Shown: positions 1 to 6,337, counted from the first letter of the stretch. The stretch: 7,434 nucleotides of DNA from Brevundimonas sp. (GCA_022712235.1 JALAGW010000139.1:1-7434), one strand, 5' to 3'. The notes: generated from the letters alone by a model not told the origin. Numbers and translations: made by a program.

Positions 1-1
1 G

Positions 2-403
2 CTGCCGTTGACCGACTTCGTCTCGATCGGCACCAACGATCTGTTGCAGTACATGTTCGCCGCCGACCGGACCAATCCCCTGGTGTCGGATCGCTATGAT
101 CCCCTGTCGCCGCCGGCCCTGCGGGCGCTGGCCGAGATCCAGCAGAAGTGCGCTGACAGCGCCACGCCGGTCTCGGTCTGCGGCGAACTGGCCGGTCGCC
201 CGCTGGAGGCCTTCGCCCTCATCACCCTAGGCTATACGCGATTGTCTGCCCCGGCGGGCGGGGTGGGACCGGTCAAACGGATGATCCTGTCGGCCGATCT
301 GCCGGCGGCGCGACGCGGCATGGCCGTCCTGCTCGGCTCCTCGGCCGGGTCGGTGCGCGGCGAGATCGAGTCCCTGGCGCGCAAGCTCAACGTCATCGTC
401 TGA
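2..403 (+). CDS. ptsP: PEP-protein phosphotransferase (enzyme I-Ntr), C-terminal part
   Basis: This is the last 133 codons of a gene that begins before the window. Enzyme I proteins autophosphorylate with phosphoenolpyruvate and pass the phosphate to an HPr-like carrier (NPr in the nitrogen PTS) in the cytoplasm. Two signatures of the PEP-binding TIM barrel are visible. The first, SIGTNDLLQY followed by AADR (bases 23-70), is the second PEP-utilising-enzyme signature. The second is VCGELAGRP, whose cysteine (bases 179-181) matches the general acid/base Cys of enzyme I. The C-terminus is a normal helical end. I prefer PtsP over the sugar-PTS enzyme I because Caulobacterales are known to link the nitrogen PTS to ppGpp control, and because ptsP lies near rodZ/ispG/prfA in relatives as I recall; the N-terminal GAF domain that would decide it is outside the window. 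The enzyme I family call is secure. Confidence 0.9.
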   Translation: MPLTDFVSIGTNDLLQYMFAADRTNPLVSDRYDPLSPPALRALAEIQQKCADSATPVSVCGELAGRPLEAFALITLGYTRLSAPAGGVGPVKRMILSADLPAARRGMAVLLGSSAGSVRGEIESLARKLNVIV

Positions 404-460
404 CCGAAGACTGAAGCGGAGCCGCTTTCCCGCGTTGCCCGCATCAAGCGCCTCGTCTAA

Positions 461-482
461 GCGAAGGGGAGGGCGCCTTCGC
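461..482. repeat. Inverted repeat in the ptsP-rodZ gap
   Basis: GCGAAGG (461-467) and CCTTCGC (476-482) form a perfect 7-bp stem with an 8-base loop, 22 bases before the rodZ-like start. A smaller hairpin, AAGCG/CGCTT with a four-base loop, lies at 414-427 just after the ptsP stop. Neither is followed by a T run, so a standard intrinsic terminator is not supported. They could be a weak ptsP 3' structure or an operator or leader element for the next gene. The rest of the 101-base gap shows no clear promoter. Confidence 0.3.
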
Positions 483-504
483 GTCCGCACGCACGGAACC
501 CCGC

Positions 505-1560
505 ATGGATCAGGATCGGCAGGACGCGCCGTCCCTCGAGGACGCCGAGACGTTGGGCGAGGCCCTGCGCGCCGCCCGTCTCGCCTCGGGCCGCTCCATG
601 GCTCAGCTGTCGACCATGACGCGGGTGCATCCGCGCTATCTGACGGCGCTGGAGCAGAACGAGTTCTCGGTCCTGCCGTCGCGTATCTTCTCCATGGGCT
701 ATGTGCGGGCCTACGCCGGCGCCCTGGGTCTGGACGAACTGACCGCCGTCGAGCGCTTCAAGCGCGAGTTCCCCGAAGCCGCTGTGCCGCTTCAGGCCCC
801 GACCGGCGCCGCCCTGCAGCAGATGCGCCGCACCTCGCCCAAGATTCTGGCGGCGCTCGGCGTCCTGGTCGTGGCCGTGGTCGGCTGGAACGTCTTCCAG
901 CGCGTGGTCCGCATCGAGCCGCCGCATCCGTCCGATCTAGTGGCCGTGCCCAAGAACTGGGCCAAGGAGGCCGACTCCGAGGTCGAGCGCGCCCTCTATC
1001 TGGGCGCGCCCCGCGCCGCGCCGCCGGACCAGACGACCCCGGCCCTCTACATCACGCCGGGTCTGGAGGCCCAGCTGACCGGCGTCGATCCCGACGACCC
1101 CAACGCCGTCGTGGCCCCTGCGCCGCCCGTGCAGGCCGCCTTCAACCCGCGCGGCGCCGTCTATGGCGCCTCGGCCACGACCTCACGGGTCATTCTGCAG
1201 GCCCGGAAGTCCGCCGCCCTGGTCGTGCGTCAGGGCGACGGCCGTATCCTGTTCGCGCGTCAGCTGGCGGCGGGCGAGGCCTGGCGCGCGCCGCCCAACG
1301 TCTCGGCCACGGTGGACGTGTCGGACCCGACCGCCTTTGACGTCTATCTGAACGGCGAGCACAGCGGCGCCCTGCCTGCGCCCCAGTCGCCGCTCGGGAC
1401 GCTGAACAATCGCGCCCAGGCCGAGGCCCGCCAGTCGGAAGCCCGCGCCGCCGCGGCCGCCGAAGCCCAGGCCCGCGTGCGCGCCGCCCAGGCGGCGGCC
1501 GCTCTGGCCGCCGCGCCGCCGCCCGCTGCCGCCGTCCCGGCGGCCCCGCCTGCGGGATGA
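505..1560 (+). CDS. rodZ: RodZ-like membrane protein (HTH - TM - DUF4115)
   Basis: The 351-residue protein has the RodZ order. A cytoplasmic helix-turn-helix of the Xre/HTH_25 type spans about residues 16-77 (LGEALRAARL... RYLTALE... YVRAYAGALGL). A basic stretch (RRTSPK) precedes a single membrane helix at about 113-131. A linker rich in Pro and Ala follows, and then a periplasmic beta domain like DUF4115 at about 229-290 (VILQARKSAALVV, DGRILFARQL, DVYLNGEHSGALP). RodZ in other bacteria binds MreB and helps place the elongation machinery for rod shape; that role here is inferred. The last 60 residues are almost all Ala with Glu, Arg and Pro, an unusual low-complexity tail beyond the domain. 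ATG 505 is the only sensible start, since no in-frame start codon lies upstream in the gap; its ribosome site is weak (CGGA about 8 bases before). The position just before ispG matches the E. coli rodZ-ispG order and supports the assignment. Confidence 0.8.
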   Translation: MDQDRQDAPSLEDAETLGEALRAARLASGRSMAQLSTMTRVHPRYLTALEQNEFSVLPSRIFSMGYVRAYAGALGLDELTAVERFKREFPEAAVPLQAPTGAALQQMRRTSPKILAALGVLVVAVVGWNVFQRVVRIEPPHPSDLVAVPKNWAKEADSEVERALYLGAPRAAPPDQTTPALYITPGLEAQLTGVDPDDPNAVVAPAPPVQAAFNPRGAVYGASATTSRVILQARKSAALVVRQGDGRILFARQLAAGEAWRAPPNVSATVDVSDPTAFDVYLNGEHSGALPAPQSPLGTLNNRAQAEARQSEARAAAAAEAQARVRAAQAAAALAAAPPPAAAVPAAPPAG

Positions 1561-1628
1561 ATCGTCGCGGTCCGCGACTGATGTCGTGGTTTTGCCGTCG
1601 TTCCTCGCCTATGTTCCGCGCGACATGA
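1557..1628 (+). CDS. Possible 23-residue small ORF bridging rodZ and ispG
   Basis: An ATG at 1557 overlaps the rodZ stop as ATGA. The frame stays open for 23 codons and ends at TGA 1626-1628, which overlaps the ispG ATG (1625), again as ATGA. The predicted peptide is basic (six Arg, no acidic residue) and starts MNRRGPRLMSW. A second in-frame ATG is at 1581. There is no strong Shine-Dalgarno sequence, only GCGGG just before 1557, so translation would depend on ribosomes finishing rodZ. What is seen is the exact fit; function and expression are inference. It could equally be chance, since any ATGA start implies some frame ending there. Confidence 0.25.
   Translation: MNRRGPRLMSWFCRRSSPMFRAT
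1564..1578. repeat. Near-perfect palindrome in the rodZ-ispG gap
   Basis: GTCGCGG (1564-1570) and CCGCGAC (1572-1578) are exact reverse complements around one central T. In RNA this folds as a 5-bp GC stem with a five-base loop, and ATC/GAT can extend it past a one-base bulge. A run of four T (1590-1593) follows 11 bases later, too far for a classic terminator. It may be an attenuating hairpin between rodZ and ispG or a protein-binding site; the sequence does not decide. Confidence 0.4.
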
Positions 1629-2758
1629 GCGACCATTCCGAACTCGGCCACATCCGTCCCTGGCGCCATATCGAGCGTCGCAAGAGCCGCCAGATCATGG
1701 TGGGCTCCGTCGCGGTCGGCGGCGACGCCCCGATCAGCGTCCAGTCCATGACCAATACGCCGACGAGCGACGCGGCGGCGACCCTGACCCAGATCCGTCA
1801 GCTGGAAGAGGCCGGGGCAGACATCGTCCGCGTCTCCTGCCCGGACGTGGAGTCGACGGCGGCCTTCAGGACCATCGCGCGCGAGGCCCGCGTGCCGCTC
1901 GTGGCCGACATACATTTCCACTACAAGCGCGGCATCGAGGCCGCCGAGGCCGGGGCCGCCTGCCTGCGCATCAACCCCGGCAACATCGGGTCGATGGACC
2001 GGGTCAAGGAGGTGGTCCAGGCCGCCCGCGACCACGGCTGCTCCATGCGCATCGGCGTCAACGCCGGGTCGCTGGAAAAGGAACTGCTGGAGAAATACGG
2101 CGAGCCCTGTCCGGACGCCATGGTCGAGAGCGCCCTGAACCACGCCCGCATCCTGCAGGATCTCGACTTCCACGAGTTCAAGATCTCGGTGAAGGCGTCC
2201 GATCCCTTCCTGACAGTGGCCGCCTATCAGCAACTGGCCGAGGCCATCGACTGCCCGCTCCACCTCGGCGTGACCGAGGCCGGGCCGCTTCGCACCGGCA
2301 CGATCAAGTCGGCCATCGGCATGGGGAACATGTTGTGGGCCGGCATCGGCGACACCATCCGCGTCTCCCTGGCCGCCGATCCGGTCGAGGAGATCAAGGT
2401 CGGTTTCGACATTCTGAAGTCGCTGGGCCTGCGCCACCGGGGGGTGAACATCATCGCCTGTCCGTCCTGCGCCCGTCAGGGCTTCAACGTCATCGAGACG
2501 GTGGCGATCCTGGAAGAGAAGCTGGCCCACGTCTCGACGGCCATGTCGCTGTCGATCATCGGCTGCGTCGTCAACGGACCGGGCGAGGCTCTCTATACCG
2601 ATGTCGGCTTCACCGGCGGCGGCAAGGGCGCGGGCATGGTCTATCTGAACGGCAAGATCGCCGGGAAGCAGGCCAATGAGGGCATGATCGACCACATCGT
2701 CGAACTGGTCGAGCAGAAGGCCGCCGAGCTGGACGCCGCGCGCAAGGCGGCGGAATAG
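1625..2758 (+). CDS. ispG: 4-hydroxy-3-methylbut-2-en-1-yl diphosphate synthase
   Basis: IspG (GcpE) reduces the cyclic diphosphate MEcPP to HMBPP, the penultimate step of the MEP pathway to isoprenoid precursors, in the cytoplasm. The 377-residue protein is of normal length for the compact proteobacterial form. The N-terminal TIM barrel begins near VGGDAPISVQSMTNTPT (about 30-46) and contains the typical VPLVADIHFHY segment. The C-terminal reductase part carries the three Fe-S cysteines, Cys279 and Cys282 in CPSCARQGFNVIE and Cys314 in GCVVNGPGEA, with the conserved Glu321 seven residues later, the same spacing as in E. coli. I chose ATG 1625 because the family usually begins only shortly before the RxSRQIMVG strand; an in-frame GTG at 1586 would add 13 unlike residues. 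Neither start has a good ribosome site, so coupling to upstream translation is plausible. It lies downstream of the rodZ-like gene, probably in one transcript. Confidence 0.97.
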   Translation: MSDHSELGHIRPWRHIERRKSRQIMVGSVAVGGDAPISVQSMTNTPTSDAAATLTQIRQLEEAGADIVRVSCPDVESTAAFRTIAREARVPLVADIHFHYKRGIEAAEAGAACLRINPGNIGSMDRVKEVVQAARDHGCSMRIGVNAGSLEKELLEKYGEPCPDAMVESALNHARILQDLDFHEFKISVKASDPFLTVAAYQQLAEAIDCPLHLGVTEAGPLRTGTIKSAIGMGNMLWAGIGDTIRVSLAADPVEEIKVGFDILKSLGLRHRGVNIIACPSCARQGFNVIETVAILEEKLAHVSTAMSLSIIGCVVNGPGEALYTDVGFTGGGKGAGMVYLNGKIAGKQANEGMIDHIVELVEQKAAELDAARKAAE

Positions 2759-2816
2759 CTCTGTTCCGCTCCGAACGGCTGCGCTAGTCAGGCCGGATAC
2801 CGGGTTGGGGAACATC

Positions 2817-3680
2817 ATGATCCGTCGCATCGCGCTGGCGTCAGTCTTGGCTTTATCGTTCGGGAGCGTCGCGGCGAGCCCGGTCCTGGCGCAGGCGCAG
2901 GTGCAGGCGGCCGCCGCAGGCCCGGCGAGCCATGTCGAACTGCAAGCGCCCGACGGTCGCGCGATCGACGTCAGCGTCTGGGCGGCGGCGGACGAGCAGG
3001 CGGCGATCGTTTTCAGCCACGGCTGGAACAGCGACCCGGCCCGTTATCACCGCATCATCAAATACTGGACCGATCACGGCTTCACTGTCATTGCGCCGAT
3101 GCATACGGATTCGTTGCAGCATCCCCGCCACGCCGAAGGCGACCAGCGCAGCTTCGTCATGAGCCGGATCGTCGATATGGCGGTGGTGCGCGGCTATGCG
3201 CAGGCGACCTATCCGGCCAAGCCGATGATCGCCGCCGGCCATTCCTTCGGGTCCTTCGATTCTCTGATGTCGGCGGGCGCGGTCAGCGTCGCGGGGCCGC
3301 TGGGCGATCCGGCGGTCAAGGCGGTGATCGCCGTCTCCACGCCTGGCGTGGTGCCGGGTCTGGTCAATCCCACGACCTACGCCACCGTCGCCGCGCCGGT
3401 GCTGATCGTCACGGGCGACGCCGATCTGGTGCAGGGCTTCGTCACCGATCCCCGCGACCACCGGGCGGCGTTCGAAACCAGCCCGGCCGGCGACAAGATG
3501 CTGATGACCTTCGCGGGCGGCGATCACGGCTTTATCGGCAACGCCGACCCCGCCGACTTCGAGCTGATGGCCGCCACGACCGCTGACTTCATGCGCGCCC
3601 ATGCTCTGGGCGATGCGGCGGCGCAGGCCCGGCTGGATGCCCTGACCGCGCCCGAGGGCGTAACCATTGAGCGGCGTTGA
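2817..3680 (+). CDS. Exported alpha/beta hydrolase
   Basis: This is a 287-residue alpha/beta-hydrolase with a cleavable-looking signal peptide: MIRR, a hydrophobic core to about residue 20, and the site SPVLA-QA at about 25-26. It is therefore probably periplasmic or secreted. The hydrolase fold shows the oxyanion segment SHGWNSD (67-73), the nucleophile elbow GHSFGS with Ser143, an acidic residue after strand 7 in VTGDADLV (Asp201 or Asp203) and the histidine in GGDHGF (His237), giving a complete Ser-Asp-His triad. The substrate cannot be read from sequence; the nearest style is the dienelactone-hydrolase/platelet-activating-factor-acetylhydrolase-like group. ATG 2817 is preferred over the in-frame TTG 2805 because GGGGA (2807-2811) sits at good distance before it and the signal peptide then begins normally. 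It lies 58 bases after ispG. A GCTAGTCA at 2783-2790 resembles a Caulobacter -10 element, but no matching -35 is visible. The GST gene follows 4 bases after the stop. Confidence 0.85.
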   Translation: MIRRIALASVLALSFGSVAASPVLAQAQVQAAAAGPASHVELQAPDGRAIDVSVWAAADEQAAIVFSHGWNSDPARYHRIIKYWTDHGFTVIAPMHTDSLQHPRHAEGDQRSFVMSRIVDMAVVRGYAQATYPAKPMIAAGHSFGSFDSLMSAGAVSVAGPLGDPAVKAVIAVSTPGVVPGLVNPTTYATVAAPVLIVTGDADLVQGFVTDPRDHRAAFETSPAGDKMLMTFAGGDHGFIGNADPADFELMAATTADFMRAHALGDAAAQARLDALTAPEGVTIERR

Positions 3681-3684
3681 GATC

Positions 3685-4281
3685 ATGAAGCTTTACATCA
3701 CCACCCCGTCGCCCTTCGCCCGGAAGGTCCGCATCGTCGCCCGCGAGAAGGGCCTGTCGGCGCGGGTCGAGGAGATTGCGGTCGATCCCTACGCCAATGC
3801 GCCGGAACTGCTGGCGACCAATCCGGTGGTGCAGGTCCCGACCCTGATCGCCGAGGACGGCCTGCCCCTGACCGACAGCCCGGTGATCGCCGAGTATCTG
3901 GACGCCCTGGGGTCCGGCCCGCGCCTGCTGCCCGCCGAGGGGCCTGAGCGGCTGCGCGTCAAGCGTCTGGAGACCCTGGCCAACGCCACGCTGGAGATGG
4001 GCGTCAAGCTGGTGCTGGAGAAGCGCCGCCCCGAGCACGAACGCTCGCCGTCGTGGATGGCGCGGTGGACCTTCAACATGGGGCGCGCCCTGGATGCGCT
4101 GGAAGCCGCCGCGCCCGACGCCGAGGATTTCGACATGGGCGTGCTGAGCGCTGGGATCGCGGCCAGCTGGATCAGCTTCCGTCACCCCGACTATGACTGG
4201 AAGACCGGCCGTCCCCACCTGGTCGCCCTGCAGGCCGCGCTGGAACAGAGGCCCAGTTTCCAGGCGACCGTCCCGGTCTGA
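3685..4281 (+). CDS. Glutathione S-transferase family protein
   Basis: The protein has 198 residues, normal for a bacterial cytosolic GST. The N-terminal thioredoxin-like domain (1-about 76) begins MKLYITTPSPFARKVRIVAR, with Ser9 or Thr7 in the place of the catalytic residue and no Cys there. The cis-proline is Pro52 in VQVPTL, and the glutathione gamma-glutamyl contact is Asp64-Ser65 in TDSPVIAEYLD. The rest is the all-helical C-terminal domain, including SPSWMARWTFNMGRALDALE and the Asp-containing final helices. It probably conjugates or otherwise uses glutathione on a small electrophile, but the substrate is unknown. ATG 3685 gives the canonical N-terminus; an in-frame TTG at 3667 would overlap the hydrolase gene and add six residues with no family match. 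The 4-base gap suggests co-transcription with the exported hydrolase. A stress or detoxification pairing is possible but not shown. Confidence 0.88.
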   Translation: MKLYITTPSPFARKVRIVAREKGLSARVEEIAVDPYANAPELLATNPVVQVPTLIAEDGLPLTDSPVIAEYLDALGSGPRLLPAEGPERLRVKRLETLANATLEMGVKLVLEKRRPEHERSPSWMARWTFNMGRALDALEAAAPDAEDFDMGVLSAGIAASWISFRHPDYDWKTGRPHLVALQAALEQRPSFQATVPV

Positions 4282-4321
4282 ACCGCCGCCGCAGACGGCT
4301 GTGGACGTCACGCGTTCGTGA

Positions 4322-4350
4322 TTGACGGCCGAACAACGTGATGCGAGACA
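4322..4350 (+). promoter_or_regulatory. Possible promoter before the lipoprotein pair
   Basis: TTGACGG (4322-4328) matches the Caulobacter housekeeping -35 pattern TTGACGS exactly. Fourteen bases later GCGAGACA (4343-4350) is a partial match to the -10 pattern GCTANAWC. A start of transcription around 4357 would leave a leader of about 40 bases before the ATG at 4400. A short hairpin, TCACG/CGTGA (4308-4321), abuts the -35. The -35 is good and the -10 poor. Confidence 0.35.
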
Positions 4351-4399
4351 TATGGCAGGCCAGCCGGGGGGGCTGGACCGTATCCTCTTAGGGATCGTC

Positions 4400-4855
4400 A
4401 TGATTTCCAAACGCCATGCACAGCTGGCCGTGCAAGCCCTGACGCTTGCGGGCTTGAGCGTCAGCCTGCCGGCCTGCGCCACCATCACGCGCGGCACCAC
4501 CCAGGAATTCGTCATCGAGAGCAGCCCGCCCGGCGCGCGCGCCTCGACCTCGAACGGCTTCTCGTGCGAGGCCACGCCCTGCACCTTCCGCATGCCGCGC
4601 AAGGACGCCTTCACCGTGACCATCACGCGTGAAGGTTATGTGGCGCAGACCCACTCGATCGAGAGCGGCATGTCCGGCGGCGGCGGGGCGGCCCTGGCCG
4701 GGAATATCCTGGTCGGGGGGCTGATCGGCGCGGGCGTGGACGCCACCTCGGGCGCCCTGAACGATCTGACGCCGAACCCGCTGATCGTGACGCTGGAAGC
4801 CGAAGGCGCGGCGACGGCCCAGGCCGCCGCTCCCGCTCCGCAGGCCCAGCCGTGA
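4400..4855 (+). CDS. PEGA-like putative lipoprotein with glycine-rich segment
   Basis: The 151-residue protein begins with a signal peptide ending SLPAC; Cys26 is a likely lipidation site, although Pro at -2 is not ideal for a lipobox. The mature start CATITRGTTQ is typical of a widespread alphaproteobacterial family I recognise by pattern but cannot name. Residues 40-85 look like a PEGA-type beta domain (IESSPPGARASTS, CTFRMPRKD, FTVTITREGYVAQT), with Cys56 and Cys61 close enough for a disulfide. Residues 92-119 are glycine-rich and hydrophobic (GGGGAALAGN, ILVGGLIGAG), like a membrane-inserting glycine-zipper hairpin. The tail is Ala/Pro/Gln-rich. PEGA domains are usually extracytoplasmic and bind surface components; the role here is unknown. 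ATG 4400 has AGGGA at 4390-4394, five bases before, and is chosen over an in-frame TTG at 4322 that would spoil the signal peptide. The next gene overlaps by GTGA. Confidence 0.8.
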   Translation: MISKRHAQLAVQALTLAGLSVSLPACATITRGTTQEFVIESSPPGARASTSNGFSCEATPCTFRMPRKDAFTVTITREGYVAQTHSIESGMSGGGGAALAGNILVGGLIGAGVDATSGALNDLTPNPLIVTLEAEGAATAQAAAPAPQAQP

Positions 4856-5406
4856 GCCGCGCCGTCATGATCCGTCGCGCCGCCGCCGTCGCCGTCTCCC
4901 TGGGGCTGCTGTCGTTGGGCGCCTGCGCCGCGGCCGCCCGTCCCGAGGCCATGACCGTCCTGCCGTCGAGCGTGACCGCGGCCAAGGCCGGCGACGTCGG
5001 CTATCAGGCGGTGAAGATCGTCAATGTCTCGGGCGGCACCGAGACCAACCCCCTGCTGTGGTCCGAAGTCGCCAGCGGCGACTTCCGCCAGGCCCTGGAA
5101 GCCTCGCTCAAGGCGACGGGCTATCTGGGGGCGACGGACAGCGCGCCCCTGTCGCTGACGGCGGCCATGCTGGAGCTGAAGCAGCCCCTGGCCGGCTTCG
5201 ATTTGTCGGTGACCAGCCGCGTGCGCTACTCGGTGACCGACGCCTCGGGACGTCTGGTGTTCGACGAGACGGTGGCGGCGACCGGCACGGCCAAGATGGG
5301 CGAGTCCCTGATGGCCACCGAACGGCTGCGTCTCGCCAACGAGTACGCCATCCGTGAGAACATCAAGGCCTTCATCGAACGCTTCCGCGCCCACGTCGCG
5401 CGCTGA
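4852..5406 (+). CDS. Putative lipoprotein, function unknown
   Basis: The 184-residue protein has an N-terminal export signal (VMIRR, hydrophobic core, lipobox LGAC), with Cys25 as the probable lipidated residue, so it is likely anchored in the envelope. The mature part has a recognisable but unnamed pattern: VSGGTETNPLLWSEVASGDF (59-78), then helix FRQALEASLKATGYL, a beta-rich middle (LSLTAAMLEL, SVTSRVRYSVTD, GRLVFDETVAA) and a final basic helix NIKAFIERFRAHVAR. This alternation resembles small periplasmic alpha/beta lipoproteins, but I cannot assign a family. GTG 4852 overlaps the previous stop as GTGA, a standard sign of translational coupling; ATG 4867 (MIRRAAAVAV...) is an equally good signal-peptide start and would give 179 residues. 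It probably works with, or is at least made together with, the PEGA-like lipoprotein. Confidence 0.75.
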   Translation: MSRAVMIRRAAAVAVSLGLLSLGACAAAARPEAMTVLPSSVTAAKAGDVGYQAVKIVNVSGGTETNPLLWSEVASGDFRQALEASLKATGYLGATDSAPLSLTAAMLELKQPLAGFDLSVTSRVRYSVTDASGRLVFDETVAATGTAKMGESLMATERLRLANEYAIRENIKAFIERFRAHVAR

Positions 5407-5424
5407 TCGGTCGAAACGGCAGGC

Positions 5425-5460
5425 GGGGGGCGGAGTGGGCGCAGGCCGGTTCCGCCCCTT
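5425..5460. terminator. Terminator hairpin between convergent genes
   Basis: GGGGCGGA (5427-5434) pairs perfectly with TCCGCCCC (5451-5458), extendable by two G-T pairs, around a 16-base loop. On the + strand TTGTCTATTT follows, a modest T-rich tract, so it most plausibly ends the lipoprotein transcript. It also lies directly after the stop of the minus-strand transporter gene, where it could slow opposing polymerase, although no T run follows on that strand. Confidence 0.55.
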
Positions 5461-5462
5461 GT

Positions 5463-6245
5463 CTATTTGCCGAACAGGCCGGCCAGTTGCGCGCCCTGGA
5501 AGGCGGCGAGGAAGAGCAACAGGAAGCCGACGGCGTAGGCCAGCACCTTGCGCGGCACCTTTTTGACGATCAGGCCGGCGAAGGGGGCGGCGATCAGTCC
5601 GCCGACCACCAGGCCCGCCACGGCGGCGAAATGGTTCTCCAGCGCCCCCGCCTCTTCCCAGTGGCCCGTCACCAGAGCCCAGACGAAGGTGGCCGAGATG
5701 GCGACGGTCAGAAAGAATTCGGCGGTGTTGACGGTGCCGATGGCCTTGCGCGGATCGTGACCGGCGCCGACCATGGTCGAGGAGACGGTCGGACCCCAGC
5801 CGCCGCCACCCACGGCGTCGAGGAAGCCGCCGACCACGCCCAGCGGGGCGGTGATCCAGGCGGGCAGATGACGATGCGGCACGTCATGCCCGGCCCGCCA
5901 CAGAATCCAGGCGCCGATCAGGGCCAGATAGCCGATGATGAAGGGCTTGATGATCGCGCCGTCGATCCCGGTCAGGACATAGGCGCCCAGAACTCCGCCG
6001 ATCACGCCCGCGATCGCCAGCGGCAGGAACAGCCGCCATTCGACATTGCGGTGCCAGGCATGGCTGCCCGCCGAGGCGGCGGTGGTGAAGACCTCGGCCG
6101 CATGGACGCTGGCCGAGGCTGTGGCCGGCGGCACGCCGAAGGCCAGCAGCACCGAAGATGAGATGACGCCGTAGGCCATGCCCAGGGCGCCGTCGACCGC
6201 CTGGGCCAGGACGCCCACCATCAGGAACAGAAGAAAGGTGTCCAT
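5463..6245 (-). CDS. TauE/SafE (TSUP) family membrane transporter
   Basis: This is a 260-residue integral inner-membrane protein with about eight hydrophobic segments (roughly 4-25, 28-50, 72-94, 99-116, 130-150, 173-194, 206-228, 235-256). The two halves carry the paired TSUP-type motifs near the start of each repeat: AQAVDGALGMAYGV (14-27, Asp18) and VGGFLDAVGGGGWGP (138-152, Asp143). Family members export or import sulfite, sulfoacetate, sulfolactate and related anions; the substrate here is unknown. The subfamily with the long GGGGWGP motif is often associated with sulfur metabolism, but no sulfur gene is nearby. ATG at 6245 has GAGGG (6250-6254 on the + strand as CCCTC) four bases before it. 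It lies 89 bases downstream of the response regulator gene on the same strand and may share its transcript, although two hairpins lie between. Confidence 0.9.
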   Translation of the reverse strand: MDTFLLFLMVGVLAQAVDGALGMAYGVISSSVLLAFGVPPATASASVHAAEVFTTAASAGSHAWHRNVEWRLFLPLAIAGVIGGVLGAYVLTGIDGAIIKPFIIGYLALIGAWILWRAGHDVPHRHLPAWITAPLGVVGGFLDAVGGGGWGPTVSSTMVGAGHDPRKAIGTVNTAEFFLTVAISATFVWALVTGHWEEAGALENHFAAVAGLVVGGLIAAPFAGLIVKKVPRKVLAYAVGFLLLFLAAFQGAQLAGLFGK

Positions 6246-6278
6246 TCAGCCCTCAGCCTTGCTTCGCATCAGGCGCAT

Positions 6279-6307
6279 TGCGCGGCCGTCTTGGCAATGG
6301 CCGCGCA
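6279..6307. repeat. Strong hairpin in the leader of the transporter gene
   Basis: TGCGCGGCC (6279-6287) and GGCCGCGCA (6299-6307) are exact reverse complements, giving a 9-bp GC-rich stem with an 11-base loop. On the minus strand it lies after the response regulator stop and about 34 bases before the transporter start. No T run follows on that strand. It may act as a transcript-processing or attenuation structure, or as an operator. Confidence 0.45.
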
Positions 6308-6314
6308 TCGCTTT

Positions 6315-6337
6315 TGATCCCGGACGCCGGGGGATCA
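6315..6337. repeat. Hairpin overlapping the response regulator stop
   Basis: TGATCCC (6315-6321) and GGGATCA (6331-6337) are a perfect inverted repeat with a nine-base loop; an alternative inner stem CCCGG/CCGGG is also possible. On the minus strand the first arm begins with the TGA stop of the regulator gene. AAAA rather than TTTT follows on that strand, so this is not a canonical terminator of the regulator transcript, although it could protect its 3' end. Confidence 0.4.

Noticed and set aside
414..427. Short hairpin after ptsP as intrinsic terminator
   Set aside because: It has only a five-base stem with a four-base loop and is followed by TTTCCCGCG, not a proper T run.
435..1340. Open + frame overlapping the rodZ-like gene in another phase
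   Set aside because: The product is Arg/Gly/Pro-rich low complexity with no recognisable motif; the RodZ domains are in the frame starting at 505.
1586..1624. GTG 1586 as start of ispG
   Set aside because: The 13 extra residues do not resemble the family N-terminus and no ribosome site precedes the GTG; ATG 1625 is preferred.
1190..2830. Long minus-strand open frame of about 546 codons opposite rodZ and ispG
   Set aside because: It is a shadow of the two clear + strand genes. High GC keeps the opposite frame open, and its translation is Arg/Gly/Asp/His-rich with no domain.
5487..6161. Open + frame of 224 codons opposite the transporter gene
   Set aside because: The translation is Gly/Asp/Arg-rich and shows no family; the minus strand gives a clear TauE/SafE protein with membrane helices.
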